From: Warburgia ugandensis
Taxonomy: Eukaryota > Streptophyta > Magnoliopsida > Canellales > Canellaceae
NCBI GenBank assembly: GCA_035236585.1
Contig: CP141137.1
Span: 12,230,327-12,294,326, forward strand
Length of the DNA stretch: 64,000 bases
Direction of reading: 5' to 3'
The translations under genes and the position numbers were made by a program. The notes beneath the pieces are model-generated. The model was given only the letters and a program-made list of their open reading frames with translations. It did no database searches and had not been told where the DNA came from. Positions 25,181 through 37,500 of this stretch are shown here, in pieces (position 1 is the first letter of the stretch; each line of letters opens with the position of its first letter).

Positions 25181-28031
25181 TTAAATGCCATATAACTCAA
25201 ATGGGGGAGAACCAATAGCAAGTCTTCTTCTCATTGAACTTTGCAGTTGTTCTTTGGCACGTCGCAGAGCAGCCAGAACCTCATGGATGTTAGCATTAGT
25301 CGGTGCTTGCTTTGTGTCAGAATCTGGCCACAGGTTTGCTGGAACTATAGCTAGGATATTGTCGTCATTCTCCACCTGATCTTGTGCTCCACCAGATTCC
25401 ATCTGATGTTGCCCGCGCTCTTTGTCTTCCACTGAAGACTGTCTGTTTGAAAGGGGAAAAAGATGAGCATGACTATCTGTATTTGCAATCTTTCCCCAGA
25501 CAAAAAGAAACAAGAAATCATATTAGAAATAACTTTAGTGCACCTTATATGAAACGTCTAGTGCGAGGGTGGATGAGTCTGATATTATGCTAGGGTACAG
25601 AGTTAGATATCCATCCTGCTCTAGTTTAAGTACCTGGGCTTTGCAATATTTGATCACAATTCTTTATGTTCTATTTACCACAGAGGCTCCTGAGGAATTA
25701 TTTAGAGGAATGCTTCCAATAAATAGTGGTTGTTCTTGCATACCTCTACCATTCTGCCTAATTTATCTTGAGGGTGCACTTAATTAAAAGGATTTTTGTT
25801 AACATTCACACAACGTCTGCTTCTTTTATCAAGGTTTTACCAATTGATGGGTCAAGTAGCAGTTGAAATTCAGTTTCTCCTGATCTGTGTCTCCAGTTTT
25901 TCTGACACTAAACTTTTTATCCAGTCAAGCCCTAATCAATGAACTGATAAAATCCCTCAAATAATTGTATGTGACAAGGCCATTCTCCTTGTATGATTGG
26001 GTGTAAAGTTGGGGATAGGAGCTATATAGCTTATATGAAGTTATTTTCATGCCAGGGGACATGGTAAGCATTCTGCAATTGAATGGTTTTATGCGCCTAT
26101 CTTAAATTTGACGGCAGCATAATTGACATCTCGTCGGGTTATTCTTTATGGTTGACAATCACCATCTTTCTGCCATGACCAATGCTTTCTACAATAAATA
26201 GATTTTCTCTTACCTTGAAGTAGAAGAAGGAAGGGGAACCTTGGTGCAAACAGTAAAGCTGTCGTCATGTGACCTTGAGGTCATGGGTTCGAGGTGTGGA
26301 AACAGCTTCTTGCAATGCAAGATAAGGCTGTGTACTGTTGACCCATTGTGGTCTGCCCCTTCCCCGGACCACACATCTGCAGGAGCTTTGTGCACTGGGG
26401 TATCTTTTTTGAAGTAGAAGAAGGTAAACTTTGTCGTTTGTATCTATCATCTCATCTGATGAGTCAACATATTAATAGTGCTTCCGTTTGCTGGTTCTCT
26501 TGATGAATGATTCATGGCAATTAGCTCAAATCAGATCTGTTGTGTCACTGCAAACAGGCATAGATGCAGAATTGCAGGGTGTTTTCTGGATATATGAATC
26601 TGTGACTGGTTCTAAAGAACCTAACTTGCTGTTCAACACAGTATTTGTTTTAATACTAACCAATCCCTAAGCAAACTGCTGATTGAAACTCTTCTCCAGG
26701 TAAATGGCATCAATCTGCTCTGTGCCATTTTGTTCGGCAAACTAGACAAAATCTGAAGTGAACTAAGGATAGCAGAAACTCCCTTCTTGATTTCCATGTG
26801 ATTATGAATTCAATTGCAGTTATGCCGATATACTGCGTTTCTGAACTGTACAAGTGGTATCCACCAAGATGCTGATGGATATAGATTGGTTCACAGTCGG
26901 TGCAAGGAAGCCAACATTGGCTCTGAAGAACTCAGTAATGCAGAGGAATTATCCATAACCATGAAAAATGGAGCCAAAAGGAATAATAGGCTATGAGTAT
27001 AGGCATACCTGAGAGCATCTGTAATGTGCCGTTCAGAGCTAATAGTGTCTTTAATTCTGCCGGCTTCTTCCTGAGAAGGATAGTCACTGTCATGATAATG
27101 GGCAGTACGCATTGAACTTGAACTTTCTTCACAAGATGGCTTTTGATGGACCGGGGATGAATCAGCAGTAGCTGAACACTCAACTCTGGAATCTCCCATG
27201 ATTAACGATTCTTCTGTAGGTCTCTCCATGCTTTCTACTGTGAAAGCTCTGGGTTCTGACGTTTGAGGAACAGGACCTTGTTCATCGGGTTCTTTCTTGC
27301 CTGATAGAAACGTGCATGAACTAATAGAGTCTTCACTTTCTGACAAACTGAATTGGGGTAAAGGAGACGAGAGTTTTAAAGATTCCAGCTTTTTCATGGC
27401 GAATTTCAGCTTCTTTTCTGCTCTGTTCCTGGATTTGGTCTCTATTTTCAGTTGTCTTTCTAATTCTATCATCTGCAATCGCAATGGAAGATGAAATAAG
27501 GGATGAAAAGTACTTAATAGAATGTAGCAGATCCATTGATGATCATCACATTATTTATTTAGTTCAGTAATTGAATCGAAATGACAAAGGATTAGAAGAA
27601 AAACAGATGAAATTACATTAAAGAAAAGAGAAACAAGGAAGAAAAGAAAATGCAACACAAGTACATGAAAAAGGAAAATAACAAAAGCCCATAAAATATA
27701 TATAATTGTCAATGCCTAACACCGAAGTACCAAAAGCAAATGCAACAAACAAGACGGACCTTTTTGCCCATGAGGTCTGCTTCTTCTTTTGCAGCTTTTG
27801 AAGCCAATCTTTGTGCAAGCAGTCTTCCCCTCAAACAATCAACAGTCGTTGAGCCCTCTTTTCCTTGCATCTTTTTCTGAGTGGTGCTACTGTCTTCTCC
27901 TTCGGTTGCCTTTTCTCTGAGAAACAGAACCGACAACAGAAATGTAAGAACAAAACCGCAGAACACGAGAAAGGAACCTACAGGAAACCAGATTCTATCT
28001 ACTTGTTATTTGGAGGGCCATCGCTCTGCAT
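25181..28031 (-). CDS. Plant coiled-coil protein of unknown function, four exons
   Basis: Exons in transcript order: 28031-28003, 27916-27760, 27472-27009, 25442-25181. All introns have GT..AG borders and the phases agree, giving 912 nt and 303 residues. Exon 1 starts at the ATG at 28031; an in-frame stop lies upstream without another ATG. Exon 2 encodes a charged helical block (RLLAQRLASKAAKEEADLMGKK). Exon 3 opens with ELERQLKIETKSRNRAEKK and KLKFAMKKLESLKL (about residues 63-96), a strong coiled coil, then a Ser/Glu-rich low-complexity middle. Exon 4 ends with a second helix (HEVLAALRRAKEQLQSSMRRR, about 270-290) and FELYGI. There is no signal peptide or membrane span. The segments have the feel of a conserved plant family, but I cannot name a characterised homologue. 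Intron 3 (25443-27008) is large and carries a SINE. The N-terminal exon is the least certain. Confidence 0.8.
26216..26424 (+). mobile_element. Au-like SINE with perfect 15-bp target duplication
   Basis: The body at 26231-26409 opens with CCTTGGTGCAAACAGTAAAG (tRNA-derived A-box region), has a B box in GGGTTCGAGG, then GGAAACAGCTTCTTGCA, the conserved TGTTGACCCATTGTGGTC, CCTTCCCCGGACC and GAGCTTTGTGCACTGGGG, and ends in a T run. This layout and T-tail match the plant Au SINE family as I know it. TGAAGTAGAAGAAGG flanks it at 26216-26230 and 26410-26424. It sits in intron 3 of the coiled-coil gene in the opposite orientation. It is the best-preserved copy in the window. Confidence 0.9.
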
Positions 28032-29387
28032 TTTGTTCTGTTCACCTTCCGTGGTCCTCACAACGAGCTGATTGAAGCTTCTTTGCAACCTGATCCAGAG
28101 CCACCAAAATCAATTCACAAGCTATGCGAGAACAGATTCCTAGCAAATTCGCATATAGCAAAAGATTCATGTAGTAGCACCAAACGAAAAGGACCCAACT
28201 CACACATTCAGATCAGAGCATCAATGGCATTGTCTACATTGTTGTCGTCGACAGAATAATGGCAATCCAATATCGTAGATGGAGTATAACAACAAAGATA
28301 CTGCTAAAGCTTTTTAAAGCACCCATGGCGGACCTTGGGCACAGTTTTATATAAGCTGTCGACAGTAACTTTTGCTTTCACTTTCTTCCTTTTGATCTTA
28401 TGGTGAATTAATGCTATCTCCTTGGGACAGGCCCAGTTTGGTACACCACTAGTACCATATTAGATCTTCTGAATTCAGCTAACTGGTGGAAGTGGTGGAC
28501 CTGCCATCTCTTTGTTGCAGACCCAACTTTCAACCCACAACCGTGCTATGATTCCACCAATGTTGGTTCCATGACATCTAATTCGGGATCTATCTGCTTC
28601 TAATCTTTACGAAGTAATCCTAGTGGAACGTCCTTATGGTGGGTCCCTATCCAGACTGGAAAGTTGGCTTAGTTCCTCCAAAATTTCAGTCACTGAAGAC
28701 TGAACAAGCTCTTGTTGGCTCGGTGATTTCTGATCAACATTTGAATATCATCTCCCTTAATCTTTTTCCGTATGAAATCTACAGTAATCACTAGAAGTAC
28801 GTGCAAGGCCCAGTGGTTTGGTGATCTAGACGGTTCATCTAGTGGGCACAATCATAGATTTACAATACTCCAACAAGTTAATAGTCGGTTTCTCTAAGCT
28901 GCCACTGTTCGCACTGTCTGATATACGAGAGTTTGAGGCATGAACCATATTTGACGAATGGTTTGGATTAGCAAACAGATCCAATGGGCATGAACTATTA
29001 CATATCAACGCCTAATAGCCAGTGATTTGGTGAAAAGAGGCGCCTCCATGGAGATGCATCCTTATTTTTTGTAAAAGTATGAATTTATTTATCAGATCTA
29101 GGATGGTGGTTTCCTTGGTATCCTTCGGTTGTACCAAAAAAGAGTGCATTTTGGATTATATCTTTGCTGATCCAGAAGATTCATTAGGTGAACCTATCTC
29201 AGACGCTCATGCCAAAAAACATCTTCTCTGATGATGACAGCATTATTGCTCTGGGGTGTAAATGGATGGTTTAGGTTCATGTAAGGTCGGTCCCAAGAGG
29301 ACTTAGTACATATCCTCAAGAATTTGAAGGCTAAGATCTTATAATGCATGAGATTTTTGGGACATGTATGACCCTAAAAGATGGAGC
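28032..29387. other. Upstream region of the coiled-coil gene; no other gene seen
   Basis: Should include the 5' UTR and promoter of the minus-strand coiled-coil gene. Frames near 27865-28075 on + are shadows of its exons. No further family-like frame. Confidence 0.45.
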
Positions 29388-29578
29388 CTAGCAAGTGAAT
29401 AAAAAGGGCAGCTCCTATGTACAAAGCTCCACGTATGCAAGGTCTGCGAAAGGGGTGGACCACAAGGATCAATAGTATGGAGCCTTGCATTTTGCAATAG
29501 ACTGTTTCCATGCCTTGAACCCATGACCTCAAGGTTATACGAAAAAAACTCTACCATCATGCGCTAGCAAGTGAATAA
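29388..29578 (-). mobile_element. Au-like SINE with perfect 15-bp target duplication
   Basis: The minus-strand body at 29403-29563 includes GAACCCATGACCTCAAGG (inverse of the B-box region), GGACCACAAGGATCAATAG (inverse of the conserved core) and starts at an A run, the inverse of the T-tail. CTAGCAAGTGAATAA occurs at 29388-29402 and 29564-29578. Its A-box end is shortened. Confidence 0.85.
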
Positions 29579-29845
29579 GGAACCTAAAAATGTTACCAAA
29601 CAGCTGGGGCCTGCATTAATTTCCTTAGCTGTGATGCACGGCCACCATACACCTTGTTTCGAAGAAAAGGTTTCCAAATTGAAAGTGGAAAAGCTGGGGA
29701 TTCCTATTCAGTTGTTCCAGTTTTCTACGTATAGAATTTCACATCCTCTTCTTTTCTTTTGATCAGACCATGTGAATGCACCGGTTAGTCCTCACCAACT
29801 CTTTTCCGCAGGCCTGGTTTTTATTTAATAGAAGTAACTGTAAGG

Positions 29846-30005
29846 GAATAAATAGAAGGTGAGCCTTGAGGTCACTGGTTCAAGGTATAGAATCAGTCTC
29901 TTGCAAAATACAAGGTAAGACTGCCTATTATAGACCCTTGTGGTCCGCCCTTTCCCTAAACTCCACATAAGTGAGAGCTTCGTGCACCAAAACTGCCCTT
30001 TTTAA
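29846..30005 (+). mobile_element. Au-like SINE, 5'-shortened
   Basis: Has GAGGTCACTGGTTCAAGG (B box), GACCCTTGTGGTCCGCCC, GAGCTTCGTGCACC and a T run, but lacks most of the A-box part. Imperfect flanks (CTGTAAGGGAATAAA and CTGCAGGGGAATAAA) look like a diverged target duplication. Confidence 0.75.
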
Positions 30006-31130
30006 CTGCAGGGGAATAAACGGACGCTGAATAAACAGGAAGCCTTGGTGCCAATGAAAAACAATGGATCGGAGGTTCCCTTCGTTTATTCTAATTACTA
30101 GAGAACTTTTGGGAAGCTTTTATAACCTTGGGCGTATTGGCATGTGTACAACTGATGTAGTCCCTTGAGTGGGTCAATCAACAAGTGACCGCCGCATCCA
30201 ACCGCTCTGACCAAGGTGAAATGGTTGACGGCTCTTGATTTAAAGGTGCTTTTGCCCGGTAGAACCCACTTTTCCACTGGGTGAGCCACAATCCACAATT
30301 ACAACTCTGATAATTCAAAGCCCCTTATTCGTGGTCCTCAATTTAATAGCTAGAAAATAACGGCTTACATTTTATCAATTAAAACTATCGATCATACATC
30401 AAAGGCTTATAATGACAGAGAGGTGATAACTTTAGGTTAGTGGTGCTATAATGGCCTTGTTTTTTATAATAATAAAAAAATTGACCTTATTAATATTTTG
30501 GATGGTTATAATAGTTTTTTAAAGATCCTAGTTATTTAGAATTTTGCCCTTAGACTTAGATGGCAGTGAACCAAATTTCTTGTCAATTGGACGATCTTAG
30601 CTACTGTTTCCTTGAGTTTCCATACGAATGATTAAGATTATTCAACGGATGAGAAATTTGAAGCATAGGCCATATAAGTCAAGAGCAACATGCTGAACAC
30701 CTTGAATCTTTACAAAACAACGTCTACATAAAATTTTAGCCATCCAAAAACATAATAGAGGGCTAATTCATCAAAAAGAGGGTAGGATTATATCATCATT
30801 CCCTAGCTTTAGTACGTAAATCATTCGTCACACTCCATAAACCAGATGAAAGGTCTTGGTTCAAATGCCGTTTTCAGCACATGCAAATCTGTATACCACT
30901 ATCTATGTGTTTGCAAATCTGTATCCATCAACATTAAGGTCAACAACTCTGATTAGGCAATGGGAAGAATCAACGATGCTACAGAGGGCTGCAACTGCCC
31001 ACAACAGCTAGCTACCATGTGGTGATCCCCTTATTCCATGAAGAGCCCTTCGGTTGGGTGATCCAGCCAGTTCATCCGTTTTCTACAAATTCGGGTGTAT
31101 TGTAGCCTAAAAACCTAGAGAATTAGATTG
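30006..31130. other. Intergenic, no supported gene
   Basis: AT-rich DNA with only short, unconvincing frames. Confidence 0.45.
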
Positions 31131-31134
31131 TTCT

Positions 31135-31395
31135 AGTATGTGGGGGATTAGGCTTAGATGGTTTGGACATTTCCAATGGAGACCAATAACAACACGGTTA
31201 GGAGCAAGGCAATACAAGTAGAAGGTTTTAAAAGAGTAAGGAAAAGGCCCAAAAGAAAGTTAATAGAAGTGGTGAGAAAATATTTAAAAACTTTAGAACT
31301 ATATGAAGCCATGGTACTTAATAGAGATGAATGAAAGAATAAGATTTATGTGGCCAATCCCTAATTGAGATAAGGTCTTAATGATGATGATGTGG
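31135..31395 (+). mobile_element. RTE-type LINE fragment, extreme 3' end
   Basis: Broken frames encode LRWFGHFQWRP, a region corresponding to RPKRKLIEVVRK, LNRDE and YVANP, the last part of RTE-type pol. It ends in AATGATGATGATG, the RTE-like tail. It is the shortest of three RTE pieces in the window. Confidence 0.7.
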
Positions 31396-32043
31396 GGGGA
31401 ATGTAATTTCTAATCACCAAAAACTGATGGCTAGAAACTTTATATTCACCGTGCTTATGTTAGGTGGCCAAAACCCACAACATTTCGGATAGTGCAGCCG
31501 TCCGACCATCATGTCTTTGCAGACCCAATATATCTAAAGCTAGAGAAATAAGATGAACAGGTGAGATCAGGCAAACATGAATCTTTCATGTAAAATATGG
31601 GGTGCAACACGGTGACCAGTCATGTGGTTTAGCACTCCTTTCCAATGCATTCTTAAGCTAGCCATTTCGGAACATGGGAAGGAACCGGCTTGACAGTTGA
31701 ATTCATCATCAAGTCATCGGCCAGTCTACTTTCCTCATCCCTTTCTTGGTTAATGTACGAGATGAACACTGTAGCAACTAGACTCTTCCTCTCCGAAGTC
31801 CAAACAGTCTGTTCTGCCACAGATTTTCCCCATCAGTAAAGGCCCACAGAGACTGTTGGCAGGCCTACAGTTTAAATAATATCAGTACGAGCCTGGCAGA
31901 GGACGACAAGGATCGTTCCATCAAGCATATTTATACGAATTTCCAACAGAAATAGTTTGCATGCCCTCTTTTCTTATCTACAGATCAATCCTAGTAATTC
32001 TGGAACAAGGATAACTCAAGTAATTTCAGAACATGGAGAGTTA
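31396..32043. other. Intergenic, no supported gene
   Basis: No recognisable coding or repeat structure. Confidence 0.4.
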
Positions 32044-32269
32044 AATCTTATTCAACTGGGGCAGCCTCGGTGCACAAAGTTTCTGTGTATGCAGGATTTG
32101 GGGAAGAGGCAGACCACAAGGATCTATAATAAGCAGTCTTATTTTGTATTTTGCAAGAGATTGTTTTTACGCCTTGAACCCGTGACCTTAAAATCATACG
32201 ACATTAACTTTATCGTTGTGCCAAGGCTCGCTTTCTTGAGGCTCCCCTTTCTTGAATCTTATTCAACTG
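32044..32269 (-). mobile_element. Au-like SINE with perfect 15-bp target duplication
   Basis: The minus-strand copy has GCAGCCTCGGTGCAC at its 3' end, GGCAGACCACAAGGAT, CGCCTTGAACCCGTGACC (inverse B box) and GTTGTGCCAAGG (inverse A-box region). AATCTTATTCAACTG flanks it at 32044-32058 and 32255-32269. The body, 196 bp, is slightly long because CTT/GAGGCTCC-like sequence is repeated at its 5' end. Confidence 0.85.
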
Positions 32270-32974
32270 AAGGAATAAAAATCGACACAAGTGTTGCCAC
32301 AACCCAAAACTCATGAAACGCCTGCGGATAGCAAGCAAAATATAGTAAACAATTACTCAAGCAACCTTAAATTACATTAAAATTTTCACAAGTGCATCAG
32401 TTGCTCCTAGCTAAGTAACCTATTAGAGAAAAAATTTCAGAGAAAAATTTACAATGAACAACACTAAAGACTTTGCTGAATGGTGCATCCACATGGCGGT
32501 CAAGCGATCCATCAACATGAAACGTCCCACATCCAAGATGGTACAGGCCATGAAATGTGTCCCGAAACATTAGTTAGCAGGTCACTGCATATTGGTCATC
32601 TTAAGCACCTTCTTTTGGCTGAGAAATGTGTTGTGGGTCCATGATAGCATCATTAAAGGTGTGGACGTGTTTGTTTAACTTGTAAGAATGGCTACAATTT
32701 TAAGGAGAGGGTGGGATCAAGTTGCGCTTTACTTGCACTCCAACCATAACCACCTCTTTTACTTTCTCATGCGCCATCTCCATTGATTGAACATGCATTC
32801 GGTAAGTACAACTTGATGTCTACTCATCCTTTAATTCCATGTAAATTGAGTGGAGGGCGTCCATTTGACTTGGCTTTTAAGTGGTGGTGGGATTGATGGT
32901 CCCACTTCTGCATTTTTAATCATCTTTCAATTAGATTTAGCCTTTGGGAGGTGGTTGGCAAACTGAGATTGTGG
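32270..32974. other. Intergenic, no supported gene
   Basis: No family-like frame or structured repeat seen. Confidence 0.4.
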
Positions 32975-32978
32975 CATG

Positions 32979-33014
32979 GTCATCATCATCATCATCGTCG
33001 TCGTCGTCGTCATC
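32979..33014. repeat. Trinucleotide tract (CAT)n-(CGT)n
   Basis: Five or six CAT/ATC units run into five or so CGT/GTC units. It lies at the 3' end of the minus-strand RTE fragment and is probably its expanded tail. Confidence 0.85.
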
Positions 33015-33344
33015 AACACCTTATCCCAATTAGAAGTCGGCCACATGAATCTTATTCTGCCATTCCACTCTATTAAATATCATGGCTTCATTTAGTCCCA
33101 AAGTTTTTAAATCTTTCCTCACCACTTCTATCTACGTTCTTTTGGGCCTTCCCCTTGCCCTTTAAGAACCTTCTATTTGTATTGTCTCACTTCTTCTAAC
33201 CAGTGCCGTTATTGGTCTACTTTGAACATGTCCAAACCATCTAAGTCTAATCTCCCTCATCTTGTTACCTATTGGTACTATCCCTAAATTTCCTCTAATA
33301 TTTTCATTTCTAATTCTATCCTTTCTTATCTTACTACTCATCCA

Positions 33345-33768
33345 TCTCAACATTTTCATTTCTGTGACGCTCATTCTATGAGCATGATGTTCCTTAACTG
33401 CCCAACACTCTAATCCATAGAGCATGGTCAGCCTTATGGTCATCCTATAGAATTTTTCTTTCAGTTTGAGTGGCACCCGCCGATCACATAAAACTCCAGA
33501 TTCACATCTCCATTTGTTCCAACCTGCTTGGATTCTCTAGGTAACCTCCCTCTCAATCTCAACATTTTCATTTCTGTGACGCTCATTCTATGAGCATGAT
33601 GTTCCTTAACTGCCCAACACTCTAATCCATAGAGCATGGTCAGCCTTATGGTCATCCTATAGAATTTTTCTTTTAGTTTGAGTGGCACCCGCCGATCACA
33701 TAAAACTCCAGATTCACATCTCCATTTGTTCCAACCTGCTTGGATTCTCTAGGTAACCTCCCTCTCAA
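33345..33768. repeat. 212-bp tandem duplication inside the RTE fragment
   Basis: 33345-33556 is repeated at 33557-33768 with almost no differences (for example CTTTCAG versus CTTTTAG). The junction phrase is ATCTCAAC, with ATCTC at both ends, so short homology probably mediated it. The duplication duplicates the [14 protein letters not shown] block and must be recent compared with the decay of the host element. Confidence 0.92.
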
Positions 33769-33890
33769 TCTCTCCACTCTCATGAATCATTGATCCTAAG
33801 TACCGAAAGTGGTCTTTTACGGGGACTTCTTGGTTATCAATCTTGACTGGTGTTTCACTCCTACTCTCCTTGCTAAAATTGCATTTTATC

Positions 33891-34856
33891 TTCCCTCATA
33901 TAGCTCTTATTCTCCTCTTCATGGCAGACTATTTGGCTAAATCTTTTGTACTCAAAGCAATCTCTATCGGGGTTTCTGTGTTAATATATATTCTCAACCA
34001 CGTTAGAAAAACTAGAAAGAAAAACTCTGATGATGTTACATGTTTAATGGTGCATGCCTGGGACTATTGCTTGTCAATTAAGGTGTAATAACTTCCATTG
34101 TTGCCAGGTGATCGGGTATGACCCAGATTAAGCGCAAAAAAGAGTTAATATTTTTTTTATTCAACAGCAGAGAGTTACTGAGCAAATTACCTAGAAACAT
34201 ATCCTAATTCTTAAATCCACTCGAAATCTGAAAAGTGCTATCTTGAACCTCTGAGTAAACGGAATGAGAAGAGGCACCACGATGTTTGCAACCAACTATG
34301 CTAGATGGTTTTCGCAAAAAAGAGTTCAAACTTGAATTTTTAGGTGCATCTTCGTGAGAATTAAAGTTCTCTTACTTGATCTGGAAAGCAATGTCCTTGG
34401 TATCCATGAGTGATTGGATCACATTAGGAATGTAACTCATGTTCAATTAAAGCTAAGGACCAAAGCAGGAATTTAGTTTCTCATGTAAAATTTAAAGTTA
34501 TAATATCATATTAGGAATAAATCTTGCATAAGTACCAAGTGGTAGGAATTTATATTTGTATTTTCTAAATGCAGCAATATAATTATCTATACTATTTATT
34601 AAGCAAATTCTCCCTCCTATTCTTAAGGGTGATTAAAAACTAAATTTGCTATAGTTTTGCTAAATATTTTGGGTTTGAAGGTGTGTAAAGTATATAATTA
34701 TCATCAAAATTGTTTAGATCTCTAATTTTTAAACCTTCTCAAAGTAAATGCCATGTCATAAATGTCATTTATTATAACTCCTTAGATCTCTATTAACTTT
34801 GCTTTATCTTCTCCTATTTTTCTCACATTTTTAGTTTTATCTTTAAATCTAAACTT

Positions 34857-34917
<61 letters not shown>

Positions 34918-37060
34918 TATTTTAGCTCCCAAAAATCAAGTATTATAATTTCATTTCCACTAATCTTGTACTTGCCCATTTCTCTTTTCCCACTTTTCCT
35001 CTCTCTTGCTGCTTAGTTGTGGAAAGCACGTATGTCTTTTCTAGTACTACTTAAGGTAAATAATATGGTGTTAGTGGTGCTTGAGATGAAGTGAGCTAGA
35101 TTGAGATGAGATGGTATGAAAACTGGTTTGAGATTAATTGACTTGAGTTGAGATGACCCCCTATCCATCTCTAGAGCACCACTAACAATGAGATGAGTAG
35201 ATATCACTTCATCTTAATCCAACTCAAGCACTAGCAAAATTGATATGGTCCTTCTCATCACATCCCAAGCTACATAATTGGATAAAAATTACAACATACA
35301 TGCATGTGTTTGTCTATGTGTATTTTTCTTCTATTTTTTGTTTTATCTATGGTGTGTTTGAGGAGATAGTTTCATTAGCTGCATTTGAAGTAGTAAGAAA
35401 GCAAAGGGGTGAAATAGCCCAACTATCTCCTGTTGTAATTGTAACCTGATGCCTTACACAAGCACCTTCATTTGTTCTCTTCCTTTTATCATGTTTCTTC
35501 TTCGCTTTTTGTTTTACTATTATCAAGCTATTAGTTTGTACACAAGCACATATTTTTCTTTTCTAATTTTGGCTGGAGTAGGAATGCCACTTCCTAATGT
35601 TGGAGCCAAACCAGTTCTTGAAAGTAAATCATTTGTTGGGAATTTAAAGGAGCTAAACTAAATGTTTGAATGCTCAAATAAATTATATTCAAAAATAGAT
35701 ATGAGATTCAAGCAATTGTTAGGTGGGTGCAGTCAAATCGTTCAATTGTGTGCTTTACTGTGAAAGAATATACTCAAATTGCGAACTTGATCTTTATGTC
35801 AATTAGATAGAGCACCTGAGAAATTGGGTGTAAATTCGTTATACCTCAGGAGAGTGGTGGTTTAACTCCACCAAGACAATTCTTAAGATCATGTTGCGTG
35901 CGTAGATGTTCTGATAAACCTCATTTTGGTTCCTTTTACCTTCTTTACTAGTTTTGATATGATTGATGGGTTTCTTCACCTTCTTCTCATATGAAAGTCG
36001 ACATGGTCTTTCTATTCAAACATAGCAGTTCAAGGAGAGTTGTAGCCCTCAAACAGAGCACATAAAATTTCTTATTTTTCTCTTCAAACAAAAAGAAGAA
36101 ACCCACCATTTTTCTTTCCCACTCCTACCAAGTCTAATTTCTACCCTTTAAGTAAAAATGGATGGCTTGTCGATTAAAAGAGAGACTATTTCTCTTGATA
36201 AGGTTAATAATTTAAAAGGGATTTTGAGCCCTTTTATCACCATAGTTGATTTTCTATAAACAAAACCAACAGACACAAAATGCCTAGCTCTGAAACAAAA
36301 AATGGAAAAAGAAGAAGACAGTGCAAGTATCTTTCTCTCCCTCCATCGGTGTTGCTACAAATTTGGCCTATGCCAAAGGGCTTCAATCCTTTTTTTGCCC
36401 ATTTTTCAATTTTTTTAATATAGTTAATAAATTATTGAAAATAAAATGCTTAATGAGACTAAAATGACAGAAAATGATAAACTAATATAGGGTAGGGGCT
36501 AACAATCGGATTTGGGAATAAGTTGGTAAGATAAAAATCATAAAATTTGGGAAGATTTAAAAAATATAAAAAATTCAAAAAAAGAGGATTTAAGAGAATA
36601 TAAATTTATCAATTCATATTTTTATTGGATAAATAGATAATAATAATATAAAATATGGTAAAGTATTCTTCAAACTTGAGTTTAGTTTTAAACATTCATC
36701 TTTAATTGGGAAAATATGTTTGAAATTGGAAATGGGTAAAAACTTCTAAATTGTTGGAGAAAAATGGGAGATAAAACTGTAAGGACTTTTTGAAAAAAAA
36801 AAATTCAATCATTCAAACTATTTTTTATAACTATAGTTTAGGGTTCAAAGTATTTTTGGTTGGTAATTGAGAGGACTAAAGTGTAGTTTTCTTATAACAA
36901 ATTATTCCATCAAAGTTCAATTAGGCATCTTGGATAGATGATAATGCATTTAGGAGAGAGTTTATTTCTCCATTCTATACTACAATAATTTCTTTCCAAC
37001 CTAAAGTAACCAAGGAACTCAACGAGTAAATCTGTTCAAACTAATAGAGTTTACTTGTTC
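33891..37060. other. Intergenic, AT-rich, no supported gene
   Basis: Holds a (CT)28 microsatellite at 34859-34914 but no frame with family resemblance. Frames at 35240-35661 on + are hydrophobic, AT-driven and unconvincing. Confidence 0.45.
34859..34914. repeat. (CT)28 microsatellite
   Basis: An uninterrupted 56-bp CT run in intergenic DNA. Confidence 0.97.
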
Positions 37061-37064
37061 TCTA

Positions 37065-37212
37065 TACAAAGTTCCTACATGTGTGGGGTTTGGGATAGGG
37101 TGGACCATAAGGGTCAATAGTATCGAGCCTTACCTTATATTTTGCAAGAGGCTGTTTTCACGCCTTAAACCTGTGACCTGATGGCAACTATACCGCTGCG
37201 CAAAGGTTTCCT
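37065..37212 (-). mobile_element. Au-like SINE, diverged
   Basis: The minus-strand copy shows GGGTGGACCATAAGGGTCAATAG-type core (inverse), TTGCAAGAGGCTGTTTTCACG, CCTTAAACCTGTGACC (inverse B box) and GCTGCGCAAAGG (inverse A-box region). No clear target duplication was found. Confidence 0.7.
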
Positions 37213-37500
37213 TCGTCTCGGACCAAATTGTCCAAGCAATAATAAAATGAATAAGCTTCCAAAGCGCTTTCCCTTCTAAAACAACTGAGTACTGAAGAGA
37301 TGAAAGTAGAATCCCCGATATGACAAGCAAAAGAACAATGAAAGAAGATATGATTACTGTCCTTCTCACCAAACCAATGAATGCCCTGGTTATAAAGTGA
37401 CCACCCTTTCCTCATCCATAAGTTAAGGGCATTAAATTCACATTGATGTCTATGCAAAGCCTTGAACTCTAGTCAGGGCTTTTGTAGAGCTAACTCTCTT
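37200..37500 (-). pseudogene. L1-type LINE zinc-binding RT domain (zf-RVT) remnant
   Basis: A minus-strand frame contains LHRHQCEF-like sequence, then LNLWMRKGWSL and GEKDSNHIFFHCSFACHIGDS. HIFFHC.FA..IW is the hallmark of the zf-RVT domain at the C-terminus of plant L1-type LINE ORF2 proteins. Only this domain remains. Confidence 0.65.

Larger units (their letters stand above)
32975..33890 (-). mobile_element. RTE-type LINE fragment with internal tandem duplication
   Basis: On -, pieces read VPVKDHFRYLGSMIHESGEI, then [60 protein letters not shown] and LRWFGHVQSRP, the conserved end of RTE-type pol. The 3' end on - is the trinucleotide tract at 32979-33014 ((CAT)n then (CGT)n on +), an RTE-like tail. 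The middle is duplicated in tandem, so the element cannot encode an intact product. The 5' part of pol is missing. Confidence 0.85.

Noticed and set aside
31957-32316. 119-codon plus-strand frame
   Set aside because: It is largely the antisense of an Au-like SINE; similar frames at 46.1-46.4 and 46.8-47.2 kb have the same cause.
35240-35661. Two adjacent hydrophobic frames on +
   Set aside because: AT-rich sequence gives Phe/Tyr/Ile-rich frames by chance; no motif, no consistent splice signals.
35795-35885. tRNA-like stem near GGTGGTTTAACTCCACC
   Set aside because: The short hairpin does not extend to a full cloverleaf and the B box is absent.
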